Positions 32,111 through 40,531 of a DNA stretch of 51,365 nucleotides are shown here, piece after piece. A program made the position numbers and the translations under genes. Position 1 is the first letter of the stretch. Every line of letters starts with the position of its first letter. A model generated the notes under the pieces. The model was not told the DNA's origin, made no database searches, and saw only the letters and a list, made by a program, of their open reading frames with translations. The DNA lies in NCBI GenBank assembly GCA_016282135.1, contig JAEEKA010000067.1:1-51365 (forward strand). Reading direction: 5' to 3'. Origin of the DNA: Oscillospiraceae bacterium. GTDB taxonomy: Bacteria > Bacillota > Clostridia > Oscillospirales > Oscillospiraceae.

Positions 32111-32161
32111 GCTTTTTTTCAGGAAAAATGGGGAAACTAAGCCGGAAAGGTGGTGAAAAAT

Positions 32162-32332
32162 ATGACAGTCAAAAGCTTTGCGTGGGGACTTGGCCTCGGC
32201 ATGTTGGGCGGCGCGGTGGCCGCCTCTGTTCTGCCCAAGCAGCCCCAGGTTCGCCAGGCCGTGACCAAGGCCGCGGACACCGTCGAAAACGCCGTGGAAA
32301 CGGCGAAATCGGCAATCATCGGGGAGAATTGA
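32162..32332 (+). CDS. Small YtxH-like protein (56 aa)
   Basis: ATG at 32162 after AAAGGTGG. The product starts with a glycine-rich hydrophobic helix (SFAWGLGLGMLGGAVAASVL) followed by an amphipathic helix (VRQAVTKAADTVENAVETAK), the layout of short YtxH-domain proteins, which are linked to envelope or general stress. It stands alone between two minus-strand transcripts, with its start about 155 bp from the pyrF-like start. Function unknown. Confidence 0.6.
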   Translation: MTVKSFAWGLGLGMLGGAVAASVLPKQPQVRQAVTKAADTVENAVETAKSAIIGEN

Positions 32333-32362
32333 CATTTGCAGTGTCGGCAATTTGCCAGCCAG

Positions 32363-32390
32363 GGATCAGGGATCAAGGATCAAGGATCAG
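32363..32390. repeat. Four tandem copies of a 7-bp unit
   Basis: GGATCAG, GGATCAA, GGATCAA, GGATCAG in direct succession, directly before copy B of the GC-rich palindromic repeat. The length suggests slippage. Confidence 0.7.
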
Positions 32391-32395
32391 GGTAT

Positions 32396-32423
32396 TGTAG
32401 CGGCGCACAGTGTGCGCCACGGT
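32396..32423. repeat. Short GC-rich palindromic intergenic repeat, copy B
   Basis: The first 24 bases equal copy A at 1702 (TGTAGCGG plus the palindrome GGCGCACAGTGTGCGCC). Confidence 0.6.
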
Positions 32424-32449
32424 GCATGCTCTCACTTCTGCAGAAACGT

Positions 32450-32486
32450 CGCACAGCCGGTTCGGGGCTTCCGAACCGGCTGTGCG
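32450..32486. terminator. Strong terminator hairpin after anti-sigma gene A
   Basis: CGCACAGCCGGTTCGG (32450-32465), loop GGCTT, exact complement (32471-32486): a 16-bp perfect stem 15 bp past the stop of the anti-sigma gene. Only a short T-run. Confidence 0.75.
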
Positions 32487-32501
32487 TATTTCAATCATAA
32501 A

Positions 32502-34760
32502 TTACGGATTCTGCTCCGTGGAGGGCAGCCTGCGGTAGCGAATCATCCGAAGCTGGCCGTCCACATCCTCGATCTCCGCGTGTCCCTCGCCTACGTAGGC
32601 GATCTCGCCCGCCTCGACCAGAGCGTCAGCTTCTTCTATGGTCAACTGCCTCAGATCCAGATCCGGATCCGTTGCGGTGTATTCGTTGTCAATGGTAGCG
32701 TAGACTTTGAAGTTCAGAGAATAGACAAGCTTCCCGTCAACCTCTGTGGACGCGGCGTCTGCGACAGAGCCAACGGCAAAGTTGTCATAGGGATCGCCGT
32801 AGGCTTCACCCGCCGAGAAGACGCCGTCCTGGAAGGTAATATAGCCTTCCAGATAGGTCGTTCCGTCCTCCGGAGAAACAGTCTTGCCGAGGGTCCGGGT
32901 CAGGAAGTCGTTGTACTGCTCCAACGTCGCGCTGAACGTGTTCTCAAAATGGACATAGTATTCAAAGGCAAAAATGACGAGTTTATCTTCCGTATCCAAA
33001 TCGTCGCTGTCCTGAACGTACTCCAGCGCGAAAATCGACAGCAGCGAATTTACCTGTTCTTGGAGGTCGGAACGCGCAGACGCATTTGTTTCGCTGGGCT
33101 TGGTTTCGTGTTCAGACGTTTCAAAGGGGTAGACACGCCCATCTACGCCCTCACAAAGGAACCAAATGGTTGAAACGGTATCGCCGTCAGCGCCGGCCCA
33201 AGATGCTTCTGCTGGCTCATAGTCATAGTCCATTTCGATGTTTTCTGCGGAATACTCATTCACGAACGACAGGTCCGCAGGATCATGGCAGACACCGGTC
33301 TCTACACCAATCATCCGGTAGATCGGATTAAGCTCCGGGCTTACGGTATAGCGCAGCACGATTTGCTCGCAAGTGGTGCAGCCACCCTTGGAAATTCCGC
33401 AGGATATTCCGTGTTTGCTGCCGTCCAGCACGGTGGGCACTCCGTTCAGGCCAAATGCCTTGTTAAAATCTACGCTGAAGAGAAGCTTGCCATCATTCCA
33501 GTCGTCAAAGACGAACAGACCAAAATCCGTGCATAACGCGGTCATGTGGCTCAGATGATAAGCCTGGACGCCGCTGCCGATTTCTCTGGCGGGATCAAGC
33601 CCTTCAACGGCAAGTTCTTCTACCGGCGTGGCCTCAGACAGGGGACGCAGGGTGGAAATATCCAGGGGGCTGTACAGCCCGCCGCGCCAGATCACCCAGT
33701 TTTCCGGGTCAACGCGGAAGTAGGCATCCCATTCGGCATAAGTGACCGGGAAGGAGCCGACGTCTGTCTTGACGCCGTCGGCATCGTATTTGCAAACGCT
33801 GTAATGGAGAACGTGATTCTGCTGTTCCTCCTGGGAAAGGCAAGCAATTTCACCTCTCAATTCTTCAAAATCCACGTCGTCGTCGCAGCTCACGCAGTAG
33901 TAGCAATTGTCGTGGACACTCACGCCTCTTGCCCGGACCACCGCATCCTTGGGAGAGATTGCAACGATAAACCCGCCGTCCAGGTTGTCCTGGGAGGTGC
34001 TGTCCAACAGCGTCCAGCCGTCCTGGGAATGGAACGATACATAACCTGCAAGATCCGTTCGGTCCTGGTTTTGGTAGTTGACCGAATAGGCGTTCCAAAG
34101 GTTAAATTCAAGAACGTCAGCGTCGCAAGAGCCGAGGTACAGCCGGTTCGCGGTAACGCCGCCCAGCTTCGTGTAATCATTGCCGCCGTATTCGACGGTG
34201 AAGAGAGTTTCCGTTTCGCCGGAAGCCACGTCCATTTTCAGGATGCGCGTTTCATCCTGCCAAATCCGGGTTTGTCCGTTGGAGAAGAAGGGGAGGAAGC
34301 CCTCGGGGGCTTCGAAGCCCGCAGGTATTTTGGCGTACAGGTAATCATAGTCGACCTTGGTAAAGCGGTCGTTGGGCAGCTCCTGCTCCAGCTTCCGCAG
34401 GAGAGTCTCCAAATCATCCCAGGTTTCGATTGGAGTAGTTTCCGTTTCAGATACGGGCCCCTCCGTCGGGGCTGGCACGGTGGTTGAAATCGTAACAGGA
34501 TCAGAGGGCGCGGTGGCGTCGTTCGGACGGTTTCTGTTTTGGTTCTTGATCAGGTAGAGGCTGCCGATGCCCAGACCGGCAACTAAAATCGCGGCGGCGG
34601 CAACAGACAGGCCCTGCTGCCAGTTAAATCTATGTTTGGATTGTTTCACTTCCATGATCTCCTTTTTTTCTTCGATTTTATGCATATTTCGGTCCAAAGG
34701 AGTCAGCTTACAATCCTGGTCTTCATACAGATCCATCAAATCCGTAATTTTGTATTTCAT
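32502..34760 (-). CDS. Membrane-bound anti-sigma-like protein A with large extracellular domain
   Basis: 752 residues. A cytoplasmic N-terminus of about 48 residues (MKYKITDLMDLYEDQDCKLT), one membrane helix at about 49-71, a Thr/Pro spacer, then some 650 residues outside. The first outside part has repeated strand-rich blocks with Trp and Asp (TRIWQDETRILKMDVASGET, NRLYLGSCDADVLEF) that look like propeller blades. The C-terminal 200 residues are a separate, unrecognised domain. Its ATG overlaps the stop of the sigma gene (ATGA), the classic sigma/anti-sigma arrangement. The anti-sigma role is inferred from order and topology; no zinc-binding HxxxCxxC motif is seen in the N-terminus. Confidence 0.7.
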   Translation of the reverse strand: MKYKITDLMDLYEDQDCKLTPLDRNMHKIEEKKEIMEVKQSKHRFNWQQGLSVAAAAILVAGLGIGSLYLIKNQNRNRPNDATAPSDPVTISTTVPAPTEGPVSETETTPIETWDDLETLLRKLEQELPNDRFTKVDYDYLYAKIPAGFEAPEGFLPFFSNGQTRIWQDETRILKMDVASGETETLFTVEYGGNDYTKLGGVTANRLYLGSCDADVLEFNLWNAYSVNYQNQDRTDLAGYVSFHSQDGWTLLDSTSQDNLDGGFIVAISPKDAVVRARGVSVHDNCYYCVSCDDDVDFEELRGEIACLSQEEQQNHVLHYSVCKYDADGVKTDVGSFPVTYAEWDAYFRVDPENWVIWRGGLYSPLDISTLRPLSEATPVEELAVEGLDPAREIGSGVQAYHLSHMTALCTDFGLFVFDDWNDGKLLFSVDFNKAFGLNGVPTVLDGSKHGISCGISKGGCTTCEQIVLRYTVSPELNPIYRMIGVETGVCHDPADLSFVNEYSAENIEMDYDYEPAEASWAGADGDTVSTIWFLCEGVDGRVYPFETSEHETKPSETNASARSDLQEQVNSLLSIFALEYVQDSDDLDTEDKLVIFAFEYYVHFENTFSATLEQYNDFLTRTLGKTVSPEDGTTYLEGYITFQDGVFSAGEAYGDPYDNFAVGSVADAASTEVDGKLVYSLNFKVYATIDNEYTATDPDLDLRQLTIEEADALVEAGEIAYVGEGHAEIEDVDGQLRMIRYRRLPSTEQNP

Positions 34761-35299
34761 GCTCTGACCTCCTTTTCCAGTCGTTTGCGGAGGACCTCCC
34801 GGCCCCGGCTGAGCCGGGACCGGACGGAGACCGGCGCCATGTGCAGGGCGGCGGCAATTTCCTCCACGGGTTGCAGATAAAAGTAGTACCGAAGGAAGAT
34901 ATCCCGATCCTTGGGCTTCAGGCTGTCCACGGCCTTTCGCACCGCGGCGGCCAGCTCTGCCCGGATGGCTTCATCCTCCAGGCCGGGGCCGTCGTCCGGC
35001 AGCTCGATCTCGTCGATGTCCATGGGCAGCTCCTGCCTTGCGCGAAGCCAGCTTTTTGCCCGGTTCCTGGCCACAGTTCCGAGCCACGGTTTGATTTTTC
35101 CGTCCTCTACCTCCTCAACGTGCTGCCACAGTGCCAAAAACACGTCGGAGCAAAGCTCCTCCACGTCGGCGTAGCAGCCGGTGCCCTGGAGCATATTGGA
35201 CAGAATGGTGCAGACGTAGGAGCGGTATCGCGTTGTCAGCTGATCCAGCGCGTCCTGGTCCTGCTGTCTGAGTCGTTCCATCAAAGCGGCTTCCCGCAT
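34757..35299 (-). CDS. ECF RNA polymerase sigma factor A
   Basis: 180 residues from the ATG at 35299 (MREAALMERLRQQDQDALDQL). The choice rests on AGGGAG lying nine bases upstream; an ATG at 35308 sits right against that site. Region 2: DVEELCSDVFLALWQHV and IKPWLGTVARNRAKSWLR. Region 4: LKPKDRDIFLRYYFYLQPVEEIAAAL followed by VSVRSRLSRGREVLRKRL. Cytoplasmic; should be held by the overlapping anti-sigma-like protein. A CAAC/CGTT promoter-like motif lies about 25 bp before the start. Confidence 0.92.
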   Translation of the reverse strand: MREAALMERLRQQDQDALDQLTTRYRSYVCTILSNMLQGTGCYADVEELCSDVFLALWQHVEEVEDGKIKPWLGTVARNRAKSWLRARQELPMDIDEIELPDDGPGLEDEAIRAELAAAVRKAVDSLKPKDRDIFLRYYFYLQPVEEIAAALHMAPVSVRSRLSRGREVLRKRLEKEVRA

Positions 35300-35322
35300 G
35301 GGCTTCATCTCCCTTCCGTAAA

Positions 35323-35351
35323 TAATAACGCAGTCGATCAAAGAAGTGTTG
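35323..35351 (-). promoter_or_regulatory. Candidate ECF-sigma autoregulatory promoter A
   Basis: On the minus strand CAACACTTC (35351-35343) and CGTTATTA (35330-35323), start to start 21 bp, the same spacing as before the membrane-bound sigma gene. Confidence 0.45.
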
Positions 35352-35392
35352 CAGGTTTTTATGAAAAATTTTTTGAGTTTTAACAGACGAAA

Positions 35393-35422
35393 CCGAAGGA
35401 CCGGCGCGCGCCGGTCCTTCGG
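35393..35422. terminator. 30-bp perfect palindrome after anti-sigma gene B
   Basis: CCGAAGGACCGGCGC followed at once by its complement. On the minus strand TTTCGTCTGTT follows. It separates the two sigma/anti-sigma modules, so each has its own transcript. Confidence 0.75.
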
Positions 35423-35443
35423 AATGTGCGGGTAGATCGGGGC

Positions 35444-37990
35444 TTACCCGATGTGGGGAAGCGTCACGAGGTAATTATAGGAATCTCCGCCGGCCCACGT
35501 CGAAATGGGAGCAACGACAACGAAATCGCCGTTCTCGTTGGGGTAGGCCTTGAGCCCCAGGTTGACCTTAAACACGCTGTTGGGGCAGTGCGTGGGGGAA
35601 TCCTCTTCACACTTCTTTCTTTCCTCCTCGGTCATATAGCTGGTCAGACTCAGATATTTCTCCTGGAAGCTCTCCGCACAAGTGGTCAAGAAGTCTTCTC
35701 GTGAAATTCCCATTTTTTTCAGCAGGGTGCCCAGAGACAAACGACGTCCGGTGGAGCAGTCGTAGCAGTAGACCGCGTAATCGGTGTCGCCGTACCAAAG
35801 CGGAGACTCGATCATTATGCTCACCACGTTATTCCATACCGAAACCCGATATTCTATGGTGGAAATGGGAAGGCTCGAGTTGCCGTCCTCCGTCGCATCG
35901 ACGTCGCGGGCATAGGAGCTCCATTTTTCGTCGATCTCCGCGTTGATTGCGATGGCATCCGGCGTGTTAGCGTCCAGATGAGGAATGGAATAGGAATAAT
36001 TGTAGACGTTGTCCACGCCGTCCGTGTAGGTCCCCTCAATGTGCAAAGCTTCGTTGACAAGGTTCTTCGGCTCCACAGTTTCCAGGTTTTCAACAGGCTC
36101 CAGCTCGATATGCCTGACCTCGGCCGTGAGCAGATCAACACGGTCCGTATTCCAGTCGAAGTAGAGCTCTTTTGTTTCCCGGTCGAATTGGAAAGTGCAG
36201 TCGATAAAAGGCATTTCAAAGCTGCCGAGCTGTGTGTTTGTACCGTTTGGATCGATCCTGCATACGGCGTACTGTGTATGAAGACCATCTTCCACTGTCA
36301 GATTACTGATCGAGTCCCAATCTGGGTAATCGGGGGTGTAGACGTAATAAACGCTGCCGTCGATCACGTCAAAGCCCCAGCAAGATCCGAGACTGATAAT
36401 CATCTGATCGTTGCGGTCAATGACGGAGAAATCGTAGGTTCTGTCCGGCTCATGCAGAATAATCATACCTTCTTCAAAGCTGAGGCATTTACGTTCGCAG
36501 ATCAGATTCATGGTTTTTGTCGAAACGTCCACGGTGTAGATTTCTTCCATACTTTCCCAGGTGCTTCCATGCGACCTTTTTCCAAAGTATAAACTCTGAT
36601 CGGAAACGGCAATCAGGACTCGTTCCCATTCGTCCGAAGACTCAATCAGATAATACTTCGCCGTCTCGCCTGAGGCAAGTTCTTTTTTCATGACGGTGTT
36701 ATCGTCCTGCCAAATCTCCACTTGGTCGTTTGTAAAGACAGCACGTCCGTTCTCCTCGACCTTCCGAAAGCAGGCGTCCGCCGCGAAGGACGCGGATTCC
36801 GCAGGGAAGTCCGACAGATACTCGGGACGAACCGCAGGGACGCAGATATAGTCGCACAGATTTGTTCCGAGATCGAAACGGTAGAAAGGCATCATCGTCG
36901 CGTGTTCGCCCTGGTAGGGATAGACCAGTTCCACATTGTTGAGCTGTTCCAGTGTCAGACTGCCGAAATAGGGCTCGTCGTAACAGCGGCTGTAATAGTG
37001 TCCCGCAGCCACCTGTTCCCTGGCCTCCTCCAGGGTAATGAGGGGGTAATTGCCCGCCAGTTCCCGCCAGTCCTGATCTACGTCGTCCCAGCCGGTGGAA
37101 CCGGGCCGCTGATACCAGGACATGGTGGCGTCATAGGAGTATTCATCGCGGGGGGCGGTAATCCGGACGCTTCCGAAGGTGTAGGCAAGAAGACGCTCTT
37201 TGGCGTCGTTCGGGGAGGGGAAGATACGGAGCCATTCATCATCCTCATTCATTTCGATGACAGAGTCCTGGTACTGGGGCAGCGTCAGCAGATCGCGGGC
37301 TCTGGCAATGTTGGAGTTCATTTTTTTGGTGTCGGTCCACAGGTCTTCGTCGGAATCCAGGTGGGTGAAATAGGAAGTATCATTGTTGGATAGTTGAACC
37401 AGACCGTCTGAGCTGACCCGCAGCGAGCCTCTGTCCGTGTTTACATTGGCGCTGAAGCAGATTCCTTCGGACCGGACATAATTCACTTCTCCGATAATGG
37501 TCGCGCCGATTCTCTGGGCGGCCTCGCTCAGAATGGTGCGGAGCTGTTCTTCGCTGTAGAAAACGGGCGCTTCTTCATGAACCGAGGAGTTATTCTGATA
37601 GAGCTTCATGGAGACCTTGTCCCGGTAAACAGACAGTTGGGTGATGGAAGGGTCATACAGGCCCGGAGCGTCCTGAGAGTCGGTGTAATACCAGCTCGGG
37701 AGATACTGCCAGGCATCTCCGACTTCCAAAACAGGAAGATCTGTCGTGACAATCTGGGTATCTGTTGGGATGGGCTTGGAGACTTCAGGTTCTGTGGCGG
37801 AGAAGCTTGGCTTCATGTTGACGTTTTTCAGGAACAGCCAGCCGCCGACACCGATTGCCGCCACCAGAACGGCGGCCACAGCGGTTTTCAGCCAGGGGCG
37901 CCTGGTTTTCACCAGAACGGTTTGTTCCGCCTCTGCCAAGAGGGCCTCCCCGATATAGTCCATGCTGTTCAGCAGTTCTTCCGCTTTCAT
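35444..37990 (-). CDS. Membrane-bound anti-sigma-like protein B with RsiV-like C-terminal domain
   Basis: 848 residues: a cytoplasmic N-terminus of about 33 residues, a membrane helix at about 34-55, then about 790 residues outside. The middle has strand-rich blocks close to those of protein A (VEIWQDDNTVMKKELASGET against TRIWQDETRILKMDVASGET in A). The last 205 residues (from LVNEALHIEGTYTDG; YCYDCSTGRRLSLGTLL; LGLKAYPNENGDF) resemble the DUF4163/DUF3298 fold of RsiV and PdaC. RsiV of Bacillus subtilis binds lysozyme and is then cleaved to free sigma-V. The ATG overlaps the sigma gene stop by 4 bp. The domain call is by eye and moderately sure. Confidence 0.7.
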   Translation of the reverse strand: MKAEELLNSMDYIGEALLAEAEQTVLVKTRRPWLKTAVAAVLVAAIGVGGWLFLKNVNMKPSFSATEPEVSKPIPTDTQIVTTDLPVLEVGDAWQYLPSWYYTDSQDAPGLYDPSITQLSVYRDKVSMKLYQNNSSVHEEAPVFYSEEQLRTILSEAAQRIGATIIGEVNYVRSEGICFSANVNTDRGSLRVSSDGLVQLSNNDTSYFTHLDSDEDLWTDTKKMNSNIARARDLLTLPQYQDSVIEMNEDDEWLRIFPSPNDAKERLLAYTFGSVRITAPRDEYSYDATMSWYQRPGSTGWDDVDQDWRELAGNYPLITLEEAREQVAAGHYYSRCYDEPYFGSLTLEQLNNVELVYPYQGEHATMMPFYRFDLGTNLCDYICVPAVRPEYLSDFPAESASFAADACFRKVEENGRAVFTNDQVEIWQDDNTVMKKELASGETAKYYLIESSDEWERVLIAVSDQSLYFGKRSHGSTWESMEEIYTVDVSTKTMNLICERKCLSFEEGMIILHEPDRTYDFSVIDRNDQMIISLGSCWGFDVIDGSVYYVYTPDYPDWDSISNLTVEDGLHTQYAVCRIDPNGTNTQLGSFEMPFIDCTFQFDRETKELYFDWNTDRVDLLTAEVRHIELEPVENLETVEPKNLVNEALHIEGTYTDGVDNVYNYSYSIPHLDANTPDAIAINAEIDEKWSSYARDVDATEDGNSSLPISTIEYRVSVWNNVVSIMIESPLWYGDTDYAVYCYDCSTGRRLSLGTLLKKMGISREDFLTTCAESFQEKYLSLTSYMTEEERKKCEEDSPTHCPNSVFKVNLGLKAYPNENGDFVVVAPISTWAGGDSYNYLVTLPHIG

Positions 37991-38541
37991 AGCAAGCCCT
38001 CCTCCATTAAGTAATTGCGCAGACGCTTCCGGGTCCGGGAGAGGACTACGGAGACCTGAGCAGCGGAAATGTCAAAGCGATCGGCGATCTCGGTGCGGGT
38101 GTCAAAGAAGTAGTAGCGGCGCAGGAATATGGTCCTGGCCTCCTGGCTCTGGGTCCGCAGAAAACGGTCCACGGCCTGGCCCAGCTCCTGGGCCATGACG
38201 CTGCTTTCCACGTCGCTCCTGCCCGTGACGGTCTCCAATTCGTCCAGAGACACCGTGATGGCGGAGCCGCCCCGTTTCTCCGCGCCGGACTGCCGCAGCC
38301 GGTCCAGACAGAGATTCCGGACGATCCGGGTCAGGAAACTTCCCAGGGAGTCCGGCTTTTCCGGCGGCAGCCGGTTCCACAGCCGGAGATAGCTGTCGTT
38401 GACGCATTCCTCCGCGTCCTCGCTGTTTTTCAGGATCCGATGGGACAGCCCCCGGCAGAGGGAACCGTAGGAACGGTCAGTCTCTTCGATGGCCCGCTCG
38501 TCCCTGGCCCAGTACAAGCCGATGATTTGATTGTCCTCCAA
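37987..38541 (-). CDS. ECF RNA polymerase sigma factor B
   Basis: 184 residues when started at TTG 38541 (MEDNQIIGLYWARDERAIEETD), nine bases after AGGAGG; the ATG at 38550, three codons earlier, touches the AGGAGG itself and would be spaced wrongly. Region 2: NSEDAEECVNDSYLRLWNRL and FLTRIVRNLCLDRLRQ. Region 4: SQEARTIFLRRYYFFDTRTEIADRF followed by ISAAQVSVVLSRTRKRLRNYL. It overlaps the anti-sigma-like gene B (ATGA). The two ECF factors A and B are only distantly alike, so they should read different or partly different promoters. Confidence 0.9.
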   Translation of the reverse strand: MEDNQIIGLYWARDERAIEETDRSYGSLCRGLSHRILKNSEDAEECVNDSYLRLWNRLPPEKPDSLGSFLTRIVRNLCLDRLRQSGAEKRGGSAITVSLDELETVTGRSDVESSVMAQELGQAVDRFLRTQSQEARTIFLRRYYFFDTRTEIADRFDISAAQVSVVLSRTRKRLRNYLMEEGLL

Positions 38542-38620
38542 GGCAATCATCCTCCTCTTTCTTCTCTCTATTGCGGTTCTTCCCGGCGGCGCGCGCCCGC
38601 CCTGAGAACCGCTTCACCCC

Positions 38621-38648
38621 TTAAGACGGATTTGTGTCAAAAAGTTTG
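38621..38648 (-). promoter_or_regulatory. Candidate ECF-sigma autoregulatory promoter B
   Basis: On the minus strand CAAACTTTT (38648-38640) and CGTCTTAA (38628-38621), start to start 20 bp. It shares CCTGCAA at the upstream edge with promoter A. Confidence 0.45.
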
Positions 38649-38710
38649 CAGGGGAAGTATAACTTTTTTTAATATTTTTTTCAACTGCATTTTTCCGGAT
38701 TTGCAAATGC

Positions 38711-38739
38711 TTGCAAAAACCACCGGCTTGTGATAGGAT
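38711..38739 (+). promoter_or_regulatory. Sigma-A-type promoter of the YunG-like gene
   Basis: TTGCAA (38711-38716), 17-bp spacer, TAGGAT (38734-38739). Confidence 0.5.
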
Positions 38740-38777
38740 GAGGAAAACTGCAGATTCGATATGGGGGTCGAAATTCG

Positions 38778-39197
38778 ATGTTTTACGGTTTTGATCGAAC
38801 TTTTTTACCGGTTCAAACGCCGCTGGCGGGGATAACCACCCCCCAGACGCTCTATGCCGCTCTGCTGAAATGCTGGCGAGCCGATACCTGCGCCCCCAGG
38901 ATGCGGGACCGCTGGAGCCCAGAGAATCCCACCCTGGGTCAGTGCTCCATTACGGCCTTTCTGGCCCAGGATCTTTTCGGCGGCAGAGTCTGGGGCATCC
39001 CCTTGAATGAGGGGGGCGTTCACTGCTTCAACGAGGCCTGCGGCGGCGTCTTCGACCTGACTTCGGAACAGTTCGGCGACGTGATCCTTGATTATTCCGG
39101 CGCTTCGATCCAACACCGGGAAGACCATTTCGCCAAGCGGGAGAAATACGGACGCTATCTGCTGCTCAAACAGCGGCTGCTGGAGCAGATGAAATAA
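38778..39197 (+). CDS. YunG-like protein
   Basis: 139 residues. KCWRADTCAPRMRDRWSPENPTLGQCSITAFLAQDLFGG is the YunG-family core; conserved Cys (GQCSIT), His (GGVHCFNE) and Asp (VFDLTSEQF) resemble a papain/transglutaminase-like Cys-His-Asp set, which is inference. No signal peptide; cytoplasmic. First gene of a plus-strand run and 12 bp before the DUF362 gene, so probably cotranscribed with it. Confidence 0.75.
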   Translation: MFYGFDRTFLPVQTPLAGITTPQTLYAALLKCWRADTCAPRMRDRWSPENPTLGQCSITAFLAQDLFGGRVWGIPLNEGGVHCFNEACGGVFDLTSEQFGDVILDYSGASIQHREDHFAKREKYGRYLLLKQRLLEQMK

Positions 39198-39209
39198 GAG
39201 GAGCACTCT

Positions 39210-40364
39210 ATGAACGATATAGCCTGTGACGTCGCCGTCGTTTCCTGTCCTGACTACGATCCGGCCCATGTGCGGCCTGCCCTGGAGGACTTGATTGCCC
39301 GGGCCGGGGGCCTGAACTGGATTCGGCCCGGTATGCGGATCGGCATCAAGGCCAATCTGGTTTCCGCTATGACCCCGGAGGCCGCCGCCACGACGCATCC
39401 CGCTCTGATCGACGCTCTGGCCGCCATAATTCGGGAGCGGGGCGCCGTCCCCGTGGTGGGCGACAGCCCCGGCGGGCTCTACAACGCCGCGCATTTGAAC
39501 AAGGTCTACGCCGTTTCCGGTATGGACGGGACAAGCGCCGAACTGAACCGGGACTTTTCCACCCGAGCGCTGGAGCTCCCCGGGGCGAAGATCTGCAAGA
39601 CCGCCACGGTGACCGACTGGCTTCTGGACTGCGACGAAGTCATCAACTTCGCCAAGCTGAAATCCCATGGCATGATGGGGCTCTCCGCCGCCGCCAAGAA
39701 TCTCTTCGGCACCATTCCCGGCACCATGAAGCCGGAATACCACTTCCGCTTCCCGAATCCGGCGGACTTTGCGGATATGCTGGTGGATCTGGACGAGTTC
39801 TGGAAGCCCCGGCTGCATCTGGTGGACGCGGTCCTTGCCATGGAGGGCAACGGCCCAACGGCGGGCACCCCCAAGCCTCTGGGCTGCCTGCTGGCCGGGG
39901 AGAATCCCCATCGGATCGACCTGATCTGCGCCGGCATGATCGGTCTGGACCCCGATACCGTCCCCACCCTCCGGGCCGCCCGTGCGCGGGGGCTTTGCCC
40001 GGCGCGCCGGGAGGAAATCTCCGTGGACGGCGACTGGCAGGCGTTCGTGGACAAGGATTTTGAGATCATCACCCAGCGCAGCGGCTTACAGTTCCAGAAC
40101 GCCATGGGCGGCGGCAGAGTGGGAGCGTTGTACAGTAAATTTCTCTCCAGAACGCTGGCTGCCCGGCCGGGGGTGGAGAAGGATGAATGCGTGGGCTGCC
40201 GAAAGTGCGAGGGGATCTGTCCCGCGAAAGCCATCACCATGAAGCGAGGGAAGCCCGTGATTGACCGCGCCGCCTGCATCCGCTGCTTCTGCTGTCAGGA
40301 GTTCTGCCCCAAGGGGGCTATGAAGGTCCGCAGGCCGCCCATTGCAAGGATTTTGGCGCGGTAA
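39210..40364 (+). CDS. DUF362 protein with two 4Fe-4S ferredoxin clusters
   Basis: 384 residues. The first 300 match DUF362 (GMRIGIKANLVSAM, VVGDSPGG, INFAKLKSHGMMGLSAAAKNLFG); the C-terminus carries two ferredoxin motifs, CVGCRKCEGICP and CIRCFCCQEFCP. DUF362 proteins occur with reductases and unknown redox or maturation steps in anaerobes. It has a GAGGAG site and follows the YunG-like gene closely. A redox role is sure from the clusters; the substrate is not known. Confidence 0.88.
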   Translation: MNDIACDVAVVSCPDYDPAHVRPALEDLIARAGGLNWIRPGMRIGIKANLVSAMTPEAAATTHPALIDALAAIIRERGAVPVVGDSPGGLYNAAHLNKVYAVSGMDGTSAELNRDFSTRALELPGAKICKTATVTDWLLDCDEVINFAKLKSHGMMGLSAAAKNLFGTIPGTMKPEYHFRFPNPADFADMLVDLDEFWKPRLHLVDAVLAMEGNGPTAGTPKPLGCLLAGENPHRIDLICAGMIGLDPDTVPTLRAARARGLCPARREEISVDGDWQAFVDKDFEIITQRSGLQFQNAMGGGRVGALYSKFLSRTLAARPGVEKDECVGCRKCEGICPAKAITMKRGKPVIDRAACIRCFCCQEFCPKGAMKVRRPPIARILAR

Positions 40365-40423
40365 CGTCAGCGCGGCAGGCGCTTCCTGGCCGCCATTGTC
40401 CTGCTAACGCAGATATGAATTGT

Positions 40424-40465
40424 GGTATGAGGCATAAAATGGCTTGCATTTTTATGTCTCATACC
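40424..40465. terminator. Hairpin downstream of the DUF362 gene, overlapping the next promoter
   Basis: GGTATGAGGCATAAA (40424-40438) pairs with TTTATGTCTCATACC (40451-40465) with one G-U, loop ATGGCTTGCATT. The loop contains the -35 and the right arm is the spacer of the promoter of the acyl-CoA synthetase gene. Confidence 0.6.
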
Positions 40466-40472
40466 ATATAAT
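40444..40472 (+). promoter_or_regulatory. Sigma-A-type promoter of the acyl-CoA synthetase operon
   Basis: TTGCAT (40444-40449), 17-bp spacer, TATAAT (40467-40472), embedded in the hairpin. Confidence 0.7.
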
Positions 40473-40531
40473 ATACTCCGCGTGTACCCTGTTTTCAAAC
40501 AACCAGATCAGAAAAGAGAGATGAAGCATCT

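Noticed and set aside
32363-32390. Tandem GGATCAR units as a possible CRISPR or iteron array
   Set aside because: Units are 7 bp without spacers and occur only four times; simple slippage is the better reading.
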